Below are positions 8,576 to 17,447 of a stretch of DNA of 64,000 nt, piece after piece; within the stretch, counting starts at the first letter, position 1, and each line of letters begins with the position of its first letter. The notes under the pieces are model-generated. The model was not told the origin of the DNA and made no database searches. It was given only the letters and a program-made list of their open reading frames with translations. A program made the translations under genes and the position numbers. Source of the DNA: Rhizobium sp. BK196 (GTDB lineage: Bacteria > Pseudomonadota > Alphaproteobacteria > Rhizobiales > Rhizobiaceae); contig NZ_JACHZB010000001.1 of the NCBI RefSeq assembly GCF_014193255.1, positions 1,210,018 to 1,274,017 of the forward strand, in the 5' to 3' direction.

Positions 8576-9289
8576 TGTGCATCCTTCCACGCCTGATAGC
8601 GTGCCTTCGTTTCAGCATTCATGGGATAGAGACCGGGCAGCGGTACGCCCCGGCCGATTTCACCCATGATCCAACTTCCACGCGTTCCTGTTCCGGTGCT
8701 TCGGCAAGCACGGTATCCAAGAGAGCGGCCGGGATGAGCACGGCGCCATCCTTGTCGGCAACAACGATGTCGCCGGGGAAAACCGCAACGCCGCCGCAGG
8801 CGATCGGCTGCTGCCAGCCGACGAAAGTCAGCCCGGCAACGGAAGGCGGCGCCGCCATGCCGTCGCACCATATAGGCAGCCCGCTTGCGAGCACGCCCTC
8901 GAGATCGCGCACCACACCATCGCTGACCAAGGCCGCGACCTTGCGTTTCATCATCCGGGCACAAAGGATATCGCCGAAGATGCCGGCATCCTGCACGCCC
9001 ATGGCATCGACCACGGCGATACACCCTTCCGGCATATCCTCGATCGCCGCTCGTGTGGAGATCGGCGAAGCCCAGCTTTCGGGCGTCGCCAGATCCTCGC
9101 GCGCCGGCACGAAACGCAGCGTGAAGGCCGGGCCGACAACCCGCTCCTGGCCGCCTTTAGCGGCCTGCTATCACGCATCCAGACGTTCCTGAGCCCCTTC
9201 TTCAGAAGCACGGTAGTCAGCGTCGCCGTGGAGACGCTTTTCAGGGTTTCGATGATTGACGGATTGAGAGACATGGATCGTACCTTCAT
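8572..9289 (-). pseudogene. RraA / HMG-aldolase family gene, interrupted by two single-base frameshifts
   Basis: Three frames must be joined to read one RraA-like protein. The first runs from MKVRSMSLNPSIIETL to about RPLK, and the second from GGQERVVGPAF to ERVEVGSW. The third runs from about MGEIGRGVPLPGLYP to the stop. The shifts lie near 9151-9161 and 8668-8680, each equal to one missing base. The 718-base span plus two bases gives exactly 240 codons. Family motifs are present: LVSDGVVRDLEG and the C-terminal GDIVVADKDGAVLIP. Members are divalent-metal aldolases/decarboxylases (HMG or CHA aldolase) or RNase E regulators. Both ends overlap intact neighbours by ATGA. It may be a recent pseudogene or two sequencing errors. 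Confidence 0.85.
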
Positions 9290-10065
9290 ATGCTCTGGAT
9301 GAGGCCACCGTCGATGCGGATGACGGAGCCAGTGATGTAGGATGCACGCTGGCTCGCCAGAAAAGCTACGGTATCGCCATATTCCTGCGGCCGCCCGTAA
9401 CGCCCGACAGGAATGGAAGCGGTGCTTTCCGCCGTTACCTCTTCCACCGGCCGGTTTTCGCGCTTGGCCTTCTGCTCATCGAGGAAAGTGATCCGACCGG
9501 TCGCAATACGGCCCGGCAGAACGATATTGGCCGTGATCCCGTCGCGGCCGATTTCGCGCGCGAGCGTCTTCGACCAGCCGACAAGCGCCAGGCGCAGGCT
9601 GTTGGAGATGCCTAGATTGGGAATCGGCGCCACGACGCCTGACGACGTGGAGGTGATGACCCGACCCCAGCCGCGCTTTTTCATGCCGGGTAACACGGCA
9701 TCCGTCACCGAAATCACCGAGCGAACCATCATGTCGAAATATTTCGACCAGGTTTCCGCCGTCTGGCCGGACGCCGGCGTTGGCGGCGGGCCACCCGTAT
9801 TGTTGACGAGAATATCGACAGGTCCGAAGGCTTTCGCGATCGCAGCGAGCCTTGCGTCGATGACGGAGAGATCGGCAATATCCCAGCCGATGGAGATCGC
9901 TTGCCCTCCCGCGGAAACGATGCCATCCGCCGTCTTTGCAGCCGCAACGTCATCGATATCCGCAGCGGCGACGCGAACGCCCTCCGAAGCCAGCGAGCGG
10001 GCAATAGCGCCGCCCAGTCCACCACCCGCGCCGAATACCAATGCGGTCTTTCCGTCCAATTGCAT
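9286..10065 (-). CDS. SDR-family oxidoreductase lacking the usual YxxxK pair
   Basis: A Rossmann-fold protein of 259 residues. The cofactor loop is GAGGGLGGAIA near residue 10, the NNTGG motif replaces NNAG, and the C-terminus YITGSVIRIDGG is typical of classical SDRs. In place of the catalytic YxxxK helix the sequence is GISNSLRLALVGWSKTLA, so neither the Tyr nor the Lys is where expected. This variant recurs in a beta-ketoacyl-reductase-like SDR subgroup, so catalysis is uncertain. The ATG at 10065 is preferred over the TTG at 10071. It is the first gene of the operon with the RraA-like and DapA-like genes, overlapping the former by ATGA at 9286-9289, and is divergent from a LysR gene. Confidence 0.88.
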   Translation of the reverse strand: MQLDGKTALVFGAGGGLGGAIARSLASEGVRVAAADIDDVAAAKTADGIVSAGGQAISIGWDIADLSVIDARLAAIAKAFGPVDILVNNTGGPPPTPASGQTAETWSKYFDMMVRSVISVTDAVLPGMKKRGWGRVITSTSSGVVAPIPNLGISNSLRLALVGWSKTLAREIGRDGITANIVLPGRIATGRITFLDEQKAKRENRPVEEVTAESTASIPVGRYGRPQEYGDTVAFLASQRASYITGSVIRIDGGLIQSI

Positions 10066-10164
10066 ATCCAAGGCAGATACTCCGGTTTCGCACGCATTAT
10101 GGCGATCACGGAAAGAAGAAAAATCTCGCTTTTTATGCTTTCAGAAGATAGGAATTCTATTCTT

Positions 10165-11046
10165 ATGGAAACGCGTTTTCTCGATACTTTCCTGCTGGTT
10201 ACCGAGCTTGGGTCGCTGGCTGAAGCCTCCCGGCGCCTCGGCATTACGCCAGCCGCGGTCGCCCAACGCATGCAGGCACTGGAAGATGATGTCGGTGTGC
10301 CGCTCTTAACCCGCGTCGGGCGTCGCGTTCGACCCACCGATACGGGCCATGCCATCATCGAAAAGAGCCGCAGGATACTGGCAGAGGTCCGCGATCTGCG
10401 CAGCCTCGCCAATGCCGGCCTTCCCTCCGGCGAACTACGCCTCGGAGCGATCACCACGGCATTGACCGGGCTGTTGCCAGCCGCACTGCACGAGGTCTTT
10501 GCCAGCATGCCGCTTGTGGAAGTGTTCCTGTTGCCCGGTGCCTCCACCGATCTTTATCAGCGGCTGGTGGACAGGGACATTGACGCGGCGATCATCGTAA
10601 AGCCGCCATTTCCGATACCAAAGACATTGGAATGGGAGCTTCTGCGAACCGAACGTCTTGTCCTCATCGCGCCCGGCGATTGCAGTGACGCGGACCCGCA
10701 CGATCTCCTGATGACCCGCCCCTTCATCCGCTACGACCGGAACAACTGGGGCGGCCGCCTTGCCGATGAGTATCTTCAGAAACAGGGCCTGAAGCCCGCC
10801 GAGCGTCTGGAACTCGACTCTCTGGAAGCAATCTCCGTCATGGTCGCCAACGGGCTCGGCGTCTCGCTTGTGCCGGACTGGGCAAGACCCTGGCCGGAAG
10901 GCCTCAATGTCGCTGTCCTGGAACTGCCGCTCCCCTTCCCGCCCCGCGAGGTCGGCATTCTCTGGCCGCGCAGTTCGCCGTCGCGCCGGCTGACCGGCAT
11001 CGTCCTTGATGCGCTGAAACGCTCGCAGGCAGGCCACCGGTCCTGA
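10165..11046 (+). CDS. LysR-family transcriptional regulator
   Basis: A regulator of 293 residues. The N-terminal winged helix reads METRFLDTFLLVTELGSLAEASRRL then ITPAAVAQRMQALE, followed by an effector-binding domain of the periplasmic-binding type. I chose the ATG at 10165 because AGGAA precedes it and the helix-turn-helix then starts at residue 4, as is normal for LysR proteins, even though the frame is open upstream. It is divergent from the SDR / RraA-like / DapA-like operon across 99 bases, the classic LysR arrangement, so it probably controls that operon. The inducer is unknown. Confidence 0.92.
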   Translation: METRFLDTFLLVTELGSLAEASRRLGITPAAVAQRMQALEDDVGVPLLTRVGRRVRPTDTGHAIIEKSRRILAEVRDLRSLANAGLPSGELRLGAITTALTGLLPAALHEVFASMPLVEVFLLPGASTDLYQRLVDRDIDAAIIVKPPFPIPKTLEWELLRTERLVLIAPGDCSDADPHDLLMTRPFIRYDRNNWGGRLADEYLQKQGLKPAERLELDSLEAISVMVANGLGVSLVPDWARPWPEGLNVAVLELPLPFPPREVGILWPRSSPSRRLTGIVLDALKRSQAGHRS

Positions 11047-11049
11047 CAG

Positions 11050-11874
11050 TCATTCCCCGGAAATCAGGCTCTTGCGCTGATAGACATGGATATAATCGAC
11101 CAGCAGATAGGAGGGGTTCGGCGTTTCATCGATCGGCCAGCCTGAGCCGAGGGCAAGATTGACCAGCGGGTAAAAGGGCATCTGGAATTCCGGCGGCGTA
11201 TCGAAGCTCCAGATCGGGCTGCGGTCCCGATAGAAGGTCGATTTCTGCGGGCCGATATCGACGCCAAAAGTGTGGTAGTCGCTGCTGAGCGAGCCTTCGG
11301 GCACATTCGTCAGATGGCCATCCGTCGTGTGCTGGTTGCTCGGGCGCCAGACATGGTAGCCCATGCTGAACTCGCCGGGCGCACGACCGTAATATTCGAT
11401 CACGTCGATTTCCGAGGTGAATTTGGACCGGTCGAGGCCGATCAGCCAGAAAGCTGGCCAGACGCCCTTGCCGGGCGGCAGCTTCATGCGCGCTTCAAAA
11501 TAACCGAACTTCTGCGAAAAGCCCTCGCCTTTCGGATTGGTGGAGGCGAGCAGACCGGAGCGCCACTTGCCATCCGCATCCTTGCGAGCCTCGATCCGCA
11601 AGATGCCATCATTGACCGTAAAAGGGAAACCGTCCATTGGGTCGGTAAACTGGGCGTCGCCGAAATCGCCATTCCACGGTGTATGCGCGATCCAGCGCGA
11701 TCCCTTTTCACCCCAGGCCGAAACGTCAAGTGTGTTGAAGTCTTCGGCAAAGGTCAGCTGGAAATCATCGAGATTGAGTGGCTCTTCGGCCTCACTGGGC
11801 CGGGGGCCTGGCGGGCCGAAAAGACCGATGACGATCAGAAGCGCAAATCTTCCGGCAAATTTAGCGTGACGCAT
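11050..11874 (-). CDS. Secreted GH16 endo-beta-glucanase (ExoK-like)
   Basis: A 274-residue glycoside hydrolase family 16 enzyme. The catalytic signature EIDVIEYYG carries the two catalytic Glu residues, nucleophile and acid/base. An N-terminal signal sequence (FALLIVIGLF, cleavage near residue 28-30) sends it to the periplasm or outside. Trp/Tyr-rich substrate-cleft segments such as KGVWPAFWLIG are typical. In rhizobia, ExoK/PlyA-type enzymes cut nascent exopolysaccharide and set its chain length. Lying at the border of a Wzx/Wzy-type polysaccharide locus, it probably trims the product of that locus. The ribosome-binding site is GGAGGGAGC. Confidence 0.9.
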   Translation of the reverse strand: MRHAKFAGRFALLIVIGLFGPPGPRPSEAEEPLNLDDFQLTFAEDFNTLDVSAWGEKGSRWIAHTPWNGDFGDAQFTDPMDGFPFTVNDGILRIEARKDADGKWRSGLLASTNPKGEGFSQKFGYFEARMKLPPGKGVWPAFWLIGLDRSKFTSEIDVIEYYGRAPGEFSMGYHVWRPSNQHTTDGHLTNVPEGSLSSDYHTFGVDIGPQKSTFYRDRSPIWSFDTPPEFQMPFYPLVNLALGSGWPIDETPNPSYLLVDYIHVYQRKSLISGE

Positions 11875-11925
11875 TGTGCTCCCTCCAGGAGATTTTTCGA
11901 ACCCGTTGCGGGGTTTGCGAGCCGA

Positions 11926-13407
11926 TCATGAAACGACGGCTCCGTTTCGCCAGGGCGTGATCTTCCTCATGACGATGGCTTCCACTCCGTCGGGCCGTCC
12001 TACGGCCTGCCACAAGAGCAGCGAGAAAGCCCAGAAGATCGCAAGCGCGGCACCGCTGCAGAAACCCACGCCAGCGACGAGCTCGATGCCGAGCGGCGTG
12101 GCAATGAGAACGGGCTGCACCCAGAGCAGGAAACCGATCATCGGCAGGCAGGCCGCAAGCGGCCGGACGAACGCGTAAAGCTGCGCCCCGATTGAGGCAC
12201 CGATCAGCCGCTGCGTGATGACGAGGCAGACGACATAGGCAACGACTGCGGAGATAACGCGCGCTGCCAGCGCACCGTCAAGCCCGAACATCACCACGCC
12301 TAGCACCGTAACCGGCGCCCTCACTGCGAATTCAGCAGACATTCTGAGCGCTACATATCGGGTCTTGTCGAGAACCATGACAAGCGGCGGCATGATGGTC
12401 GTCGGCAGCCCGATCAGACTGACGGTGCAGAGCCACTGCAGGATCGGCGCCGCAAATGCCCACTTCTCGCCGACGACGATTCGCAGGATCGGATCGGCCA
12501 GGAGAATGATCACGAGCAGGACGGGCGCCGCCACGACCATGATCGCATTTGTGGCCTTCAGATAAGCAGTAATCTGCTTGCCCCGGTCACTGACATTGGA
12601 AAAGGCCGCCATCAGCGGACGCATGAGTGGGCCGACGAACGTCTGATAGGGAATGCCAGCAAGATTGTCCGCGACGCTGAAGGCACCATAAGTGGAAAGG
12701 CTCGTAAAGCGCGGCAGCAGCAGCCGATCCATCTGCCAGTTGAGCGAGTTGAGAACCTGCGAAACCGTGTTCCAGCCGATCATGTCCTGGAAATGCTTCC
12801 ATTCAGAAAGGCTGAGCCTTGGCCGCATCGGCGCGAAGATATAGGAAACTATGGTCGCCGTCGTCGGCCCGGCAACGGCGCCAATCGCCAGCCCCCAGTA
12901 GCTGTCGGTCGCAAGCGCGATACCGACGCCGAAGATCAGGGTCGATCCCTTGGCGATGATGTCGAGGGCAAATTCGCGCCGGAAGTCGAAGCGCTGCATG
13001 AAAAGCACCAAGCGCGGGCTAATCACGCTGCGCATCGCAGGCGCGATCGAAATCACGGCAATCAGCGAAAAGAGCCGCGGATCATTGTAGATGAGAGCCA
13101 TCGGCCAGGCGACGACGATCATCATCAGGCTGATCGCCGTTCCTCTAATGAGGCTCAATGTAAAGGCCGTAGCAAACATCCGCTCGGATGGCGAAGGAAT
13201 ACGCACCAACGCCTGGGTGAGCGGCAGATCGAGGATCGCCTCGACGATGACGAGGACGGACGTGGCAATGGCGACGATCCCGAAATCGGCCGGGCTCAAA
13301 AGTCTTGCAAGAATGAGCAGGCTCACGAAATCGAGCAGCCGCGCCAGGAATTTTCCGCCGATTGTCCAGATGCTTGCTGTCGCCGTTCTATGCGATACGC
13401 TTGACAC
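11926..13407 (-). CDS. Polysaccharide repeat-unit flippase (Wzx/ExoT type)
   Basis: A 493-residue integral membrane protein with roughly 12-14 hydrophobic segments. The MOP/RfbX-type N-terminus reads WTIGGKFLARLLDFVSLLILARLL then SPADFGIVAIATS, the usual opening of bacterial polysaccharide flippases. It would move undecaprenyl-linked repeat units from the cytoplasmic to the periplasmic face. The start is GTG at 13407, backed by AAGGAATA just upstream. It lies between the GH16 glucanase and two glycosyltransferase genes, all on the minus strand, and is the only flippase in the locus. Confidence 0.9.
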   Translation of the reverse strand: MSSVSHRTATASIWTIGGKFLARLLDFVSLLILARLLSPADFGIVAIATSVLVIVEAILDLPLTQALVRIPSPSERMFATAFTLSLIRGTAISLMMIVVAWPMALIYNDPRLFSLIAVISIAPAMRSVISPRLVLFMQRFDFRREFALDIIAKGSTLIFGVGIALATDSYWGLAIGAVAGPTTATIVSYIFAPMRPRLSLSEWKHFQDMIGWNTVSQVLNSLNWQMDRLLLPRFTSLSTYGAFSVADNLAGIPYQTFVGPLMRPLMAAFSNVSDRGKQITAYLKATNAIMVVAAPVLLVIILLADPILRIVVGEKWAFAAPILQWLCTVSLIGLPTTIMPPLVMVLDKTRYVALRMSAEFAVRAPVTVLGVVMFGLDGALAARVISAVVAYVVCLVITQRLIGASIGAQLYAFVRPLAACLPMIGFLLWVQPVLIATPLGIELVAGVGFCSGAALAIFWAFSLLLWQAVGRPDGVEAIVMRKITPWRNGAVVS

Positions 13408-13484
13408 GATCTATTCCTTGGCCATGAGCAACGAACCTCTTCTGGGAAGCGCCGGGTGCTGCCGCTCCGGGGTTTTTGTGCGCG

Positions 13485-14729
13485 TCAGCTTACTTTCCTC
13501 CTGATAGGGCTTGCGCCCTGAAGGCCGTGCTTGGCGAGTTGCTCATCGATGAGCGAGCCGAGGCGGTCGCGGAACACTGCTGCGGAGAATTTCAGAGCGT
13601 GGTTATGAATCGACACCGGATCGAGCGTTTCCTCGACCGCTTCGAAGGCTGCCATCGTTTCCATCAGAGCTTCCGCACTCTGCTCGGCAAAGCGGAAACC
13701 GACATGGGGTGCGCAGACAGTCTCGCGTGCACCGCCCGCATCGAAAGCCAGAACTGGCCGGCCGGCTGCCATTGCTTCCACCGGCAGAATTCCGAAGTCT
13801 TCAATGCCGGGAAACAGCAGAGCGCGGCAGCGCGACAGATGATCACGCAGAGCTGGGAACGGCTGATGGCCGAGGAACTCCACCGTCGGTCCGGCGATGG
13901 ACCTGAGATAGTCCTCCTGCTCGCCCTCGCCGATCACGACCAGATTGCGGCCCATTTCCGTGCAGGCCTTCACGGCAATATCCGGCCGCTTATAAGCGGT
14001 GAGTTGGCCTGCATAGAGATAGAATTCGCCCTTACCTTGCCCGATGGCGAAATCGTCGGTCGCGACCGGGGGATAGATGACGATGGCATCGCGGTCATAG
14101 AAGCGGCGGATACGGCCCGCCACATAGCTGGAATTCGCTACGAACATATCGACGCGCGAGGCGGTCGTTACATCCCAGGCACGCAGCATCGGAGCCGTGA
14201 GCGACATCATTGCCTTGCCGATCCAGGAAACACCGCGCCGATAGACGTGAAACTGATCCCAGATGTAGCGCATCGGCGAATGGCAGTAGCAAATGTGAAG
14301 GGCATCCGCCCGCGTGATGATGCCCTTGGCAGGTCCGGATTCGCTTGAAATGACAAGATCATAGTCCTGAAGGTCGAAGTGCTCGAGCGCAAACGGCATG
14401 AGCGGCAGCATCTTCGTATAGTGACGCGTCGAACGCGGGATCTTCTGTAGAAAGGACGTTTGAATCTTGCGGCTGTTCAGGAAATCGCTGGTACGATCGG
14501 GATTGTGCACCAGCGTGAAGATATCTGCCTGCGGGAACATACGGCAGAGTTCTTCCACCACCTTTTCGCCTCCGCGCATCGATACCAGCCAGTAGTGGAC
14601 GATTGCGACGCGAAGCGGCTTCGCATCGGCCCTATTGCCGGCTTCGACGGCCCGGCTTCTTGCCACGACGGGCGCGTCGCTTCGGAATGCCATTGCATCG
14701 GGGAGAGAGCTTGCTGCTTTAACAGTCAT
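13485..14729 (-). CDS. Glycosyltransferase family 4 (GT-B fold)
   Basis: A cytoplasmic retaining glycosyltransferase of 414 residues. An N-terminal acceptor domain begins VAIVHYWLVSMRGGEKVVEEL after a leader of about 40 residues. The C-terminal nucleotide-sugar domain contains VIGEGEQEDYL and the EX7E-like element EDFGILPVEAMAAGRPV. The CYCHSPMRYIWD stretch is characteristic of a mannosyltransferase-like subgroup (WbaZ type), but the sugar cannot be fixed from sequence. It starts inside the stop of the upstream glycosyltransferase gene (ATGA, 14726-14729). It would add one sugar to the lipid-linked repeat unit. Confidence 0.9.
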   Translation of the reverse strand: MTVKAASSLPDAMAFRSDAPVVARSRAVEAGNRADAKPLRVAIVHYWLVSMRGGEKVVEELCRMFPQADIFTLVHNPDRTSDFLNSRKIQTSFLQKIPRSTRHYTKMLPLMPFALEHFDLQDYDLVISSESGPAKGIITRADALHICYCHSPMRYIWDQFHVYRRGVSWIGKAMMSLTAPMLRAWDVTTASRVDMFVANSSYVAGRIRRFYDRDAIVIYPPVATDDFAIGQGKGEFYLYAGQLTAYKRPDIAVKACTEMGRNLVVIGEGEQEDYLRSIAGPTVEFLGHQPFPALRDHLSRCRALLFPGIEDFGILPVEAMAAGRPVLAFDAGGARETVCAPHVGFRFAEQSAEALMETMAAFEAVEETLDPVSIHNHALKFSAAVFRDRLGSLIDEQLAKHGLQGASPIRRKVS

Positions 14730-16117
14730 CTGAACGCTCCTTGTACAATTGCCCCGCCCTTCGGCTCAGGCACCACATGTGTCGGAATCAGACTGCGGTA
14801 TTGTGCGAGAAGGGCATCACGCCATTCTTCGTGTGTCGTTGCCAGATTGGGCGACAGCTGGAAGGCACGTTCGCTCATCAAACGGACATCCTCGTCAGGC
14901 ATCTGGCGGAAGGCCGTCAGCGTTGCGGCAAAGACTTCCTCGTCCATCGTGTTGCACGAGATCGCCATTCCGGCCCTCTCCATTTCCTCGGCAAGGAAGG
15001 CGCCCTTGCTCATGATGACGGGAAGGCCGCTGCGCGCCGCCTCGATCGCCACAAGGCCGAACGGCTCTGGATAGCGGGACGGCATGACAAGAGCCCTTGC
15101 AGTGCGGAGGATCCGGCCGATCTCGGCATGCGACTGCCAACCCATGGCTCGGACATGATCGCCAGCCGCGACGACCTTCGGCATCAGCGGCCCATCGCCG
15201 ATGACGCAAAGCCTTGCTCCGGCTCTGCGCACAGCGGCAAGCGCGTCTTCGATACCCTTTTCCTCATCCAGCCGCCCGATGAAGACGAACTCGTCATTAT
15301 CCTCGGCTGCGACACGCTCAGCCGTCAGCGGCGCGATCGGGTTGCGGATGGTGATCAGCCGTTCCGGTCGATAGCCGGAGCTTACAAGGAACTCAGCCAT
15401 CTTTTCATGGAGCAGGATGATCCTGCCGAAGGCGGGGCGGCTTCTGAGCGCGCGGAAGAGATTGGCGCCACGGGCCGTCCGCCACAGTTTCTGCGCGTAG
15501 CTGCGCTTGTCGCAGGAAGTGGCAACACAGCTCGCCCCGAGCGGACGTCGCCGGCAGATATCTTGCGCTCGATAATCGAAAAACGCCCCATTGGGACAGC
15601 CGGTGAAAAAGTCGTGGGCGTGAACGACGCATCGATCGGCAACAGGTGTAAGCGCATCAAAGACGGCCGGTGACAGGATCTGATGCCAGCCGTGGACATG
15701 ATAGGCGGTCCTCGGCGTATCGTTGGCACGCAACCAGGCGGAAATCATGCTAGCGGCTGCAGGATTGTGAATGCCGGTCGCGAAGGCCTTCACCCGGTTG
15801 GAACTCAAAAGGTCGCGGCTATTGAGCTTAACGATCGAGACATCGAGAGAAACAAGCTCTTCACTGGCGCCATCGTCTCCGCAGATGTAAGTGACGGCAA
15901 TGCCGAGTCCGCGGAAGAGCTTCGCCGACAGTACCGCAAGCGCGGTCGCCCCGCCCCTCGCCGTCGAATAGTCATCGATTATGACCACACGGTCGAGTAC
16001 CGGTCGCGCAGCGATGCCGTCCCTCCAAATTTTGGCGTAGCGTCCGGAAGCCGGCCACCGCAACGTCGAAACGGCGGACCCATTTTCATCGGGACGCAGT
16101 TGGCCGGTGTCGTTCAT
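14726..16117 (-). CDS. Glycosyltransferase family 4 (GT-B fold)
   Basis: A 463-residue glycosyltransferase. The N-terminal Rossmann domain has VVIIDDYSTARGGATALAVL. The C-terminal domain has EFVFIGRLDEEKGIEDALAAV, IGDGPLMPKV and the EX7E motif EPFGLVAIEAARSG. The middle contains a Cys-rich insert (residues about 160-200: FTGCPN, DICRRRPLGASCVATSC) seen in some family members. Its ATG at 16117 follows GGAGAGC. It is the first gene of the minus-strand glycosyltransferase/flippase run, translationally coupled to the next. Donor and acceptor are unknown. Confidence 0.9.
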   Translation of the reverse strand: MNDTGQLRPDENGSAVSTLRWPASGRYAKIWRDGIAARPVLDRVVIIDDYSTARGGATALAVLSAKLFRGLGIAVTYICGDDGASEELVSLDVSIVKLNSRDLLSSNRVKAFATGIHNPAAASMISAWLRANDTPRTAYHVHGWHQILSPAVFDALTPVADRCVVHAHDFFTGCPNGAFFDYRAQDICRRRPLGASCVATSCDKRSYAQKLWRTARGANLFRALRSRPAFGRIILLHEKMAEFLVSSGYRPERLITIRNPIAPLTAERVAAEDNDEFVFIGRLDEEKGIEDALAAVRRAGARLCVIGDGPLMPKVVAAGDHVRAMGWQSHAEIGRILRTARALVMPSRYPEPFGLVAIEAARSGLPVIMSKGAFLAEEMERAGMAISCNTMDEEVFAATLTAFRQMPDEDVRLMSERAFQLSPNLATTHEEWRDALLAQYRSLIPTHVVPEPKGGAIVQGAFR

Positions 16118-16200
16118 AGAAGCTCTCCAACGACAAACACAATGGACGCTCTTGACGGCTGGAACCCTATGCCGCCCATAAGGGGTGAAGTGATCACAGG

Positions 16201-16221
16201 CCGGCCGCCCAAGGCGGCCGG
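16201..16221 (-). terminator. Strong hairpin downstream of the Crp-type regulator gene
   Basis: CCGGCCGCC (16201-16209) pairs perfectly with GGCGGCCGG (16213-16221) around a CAA loop. It lies 17 bases beyond the stop of the minus-strand regulator gene. No T run follows, so termination efficiency is uncertain. Confidence 0.5.
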
Positions 16222-16237
16222 ATCGTGACGAAGCGCA

Positions 16238-16975
16238 TTATTTCGCCGACGCTGCACCGTCGGCATAGGCTTCCAGCGCCTTACGGTTGAGAATACGGAT
16301 CCTGCCCTGGGCTCCGTCGATCACCTTGCATTCACGCAGTCGCCGCAAGCACTGGTTGACTTTTTCACGGGAAGCCGGAAGCGTCGCTGCCAGATCGTTT
16401 TGGGAAATGACCAGCACATCGCGGTTGGCTGGCGTGTCCTTTCCGTAGACTGATGAGAGTCGCAGAAGCATTGCCGCCAGCCGCGACTGCAGGCTCGATC
16501 CGGCGTTCGAAATGATGCGCCGCTCCAGTTCGGAGACGCGCGCAAGCGTTCTCGAAAAGACCTTTTCCTGAAACTGCGGATCGGTTGCGTACCTTTCCCG
16601 CAACAGCCGGCCTTCGAAGAAGTATAGCTCGCAATCAGAACTGGCTCTATACTCCAGGTTCAGCATTTGCCTGCGCAATACTTCGAGTTCGCCGATCAAC
16701 CCTCCTCTCGGAATGATCTCGACAATGAACTCCCTGCCGTCTGGCAGCATTGTACTGGCACTGACTAGCCCGCGCTGCACCCGGGCGAACATGTCTACGA
16801 AGACTCCAGCGCCTGCAATAAGTTCACCGCGGCGGAAGTTGCGTATAGTCGCGCGGCAGAACGGGAAGTCGTCATCACTTGAGATGCGGTTGTTCAAAGA
16901 TGTATCCGGAACAACGCTAATAGCCGCATTGCCCATAGCGACCCTATAGTCTCTCGTTTGTGTAGCTCCGTCCAT
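16238..16975 (-). CDS. Crp/Fnr-family transcriptional regulator
   Basis: A regulator of about 245 residues. A cyclic-nucleotide-binding-type beta-roll (about 30-150, FRRGELIAGAGVFVDMF and IPRGGLIGELEVL) is followed by a dimer helix and a winged helix (VISQNDLAATLPASREKVNQCLRRL). No Fnr-type N-terminal Cys cluster is seen, so it is not an obvious oxygen sensor. The ATG at 16975 is chosen because GGGGAG lies eight bases upstream, although the frame is open to 16999. It sits between the two halves of the polysaccharide locus and is divergent from the initiating-transferase operon across a long AT-rich region, so it is the likely local regulator of polysaccharide synthesis. Confidence 0.9.
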   Translation of the reverse strand: MDGATQTRDYRVAMGNAAISVVPDTSLNNRISSDDDFPFCRATIRNFRRGELIAGAGVFVDMFARVQRGLVSASTMLPDGREFIVEIIPRGGLIGELEVLRRQMLNLEYRASSDCELYFFEGRLLRERYATDPQFQEKVFSRTLARVSELERRIISNAGSSLQSRLAAMLLRLSSVYGKDTPANRDVLVISQNDLAATLPASREKVNQCLRRLRECKVIDGAQGRIRILNRKALEAYADGAASAK

Positions 16976-17447
16976 GCGCATAACTCCCCAACAAAACAAA
17001 TTGGCCGTAGCTGATGCTGCACTGCATCATTTATATTGTCCTAACTTGAGAGTCAAATAACAATCGAAGATGACAGGAGCATCTCAAATAATAGTGACAA
17101 TACCACCAGTTATATAGATTATATTTTTTCTAGTATCCGTCGAATTCAGGAGAGGTATTAAGCCAAAGTGCCTATTTTTGGGGCGATCAAATTCAGAATT
17201 GTTCAAAAAATGGCTGCAACGCCCGGCTTCATCTATGCAAGCCGTTGCGCTCAGACCCCGCGTAAGTTGAATTATCGAATAGAATTAGGATGTAGAAATC
17301 CCCTGCCGCCAAATTCGGACAGAATTTCGAAGCATCACAGTATTAGCATAAAGAATTTGTTAATCATTATGACCGCGGTCACAGACAAGCACATTGCGCT
17401 GCACCAAACTTCGTAAGGTTCTAACCGAAAACTTTTGGAGTCGGTCG
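16976..17447. promoter_or_regulatory. AT-rich divergent regulatory region of the polysaccharide locus
   Basis: About 470 bases between the crp-type gene and the initiating transferase, clearly richer in A+T than the surrounding genes. It must hold promoters for both directions. I see one perfect palindrome (entered separately) and no convincing gene: a frame at 17168-17416 starts with GTG, has no ribosome-binding site and reads as random. I could not pick a confident -35/-10 pair. Confidence 0.6.
17370..17381. promoter_or_regulatory. Perfect 12-base palindrome upstream of the initiating transferase
   Basis: TGACCGCGGTCA lies 66 bases before the ATG of the sugar transferase, inside an AT-rich region, so its GC core stands out. 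It is long enough to be an operator half-site pair for a dimeric regulator. The adjacent Crp-type protein is one candidate, although the canonical Crp site (TGTGA-N6-TCACA) is different. Confidence 0.35.

Noticed and set aside
17168..17416. 82-residue frame in the AT-rich intergenic region
   Set aside because: GTG start without a ribosome-binding site, random-looking sequence, and it lies where promoters are expected.
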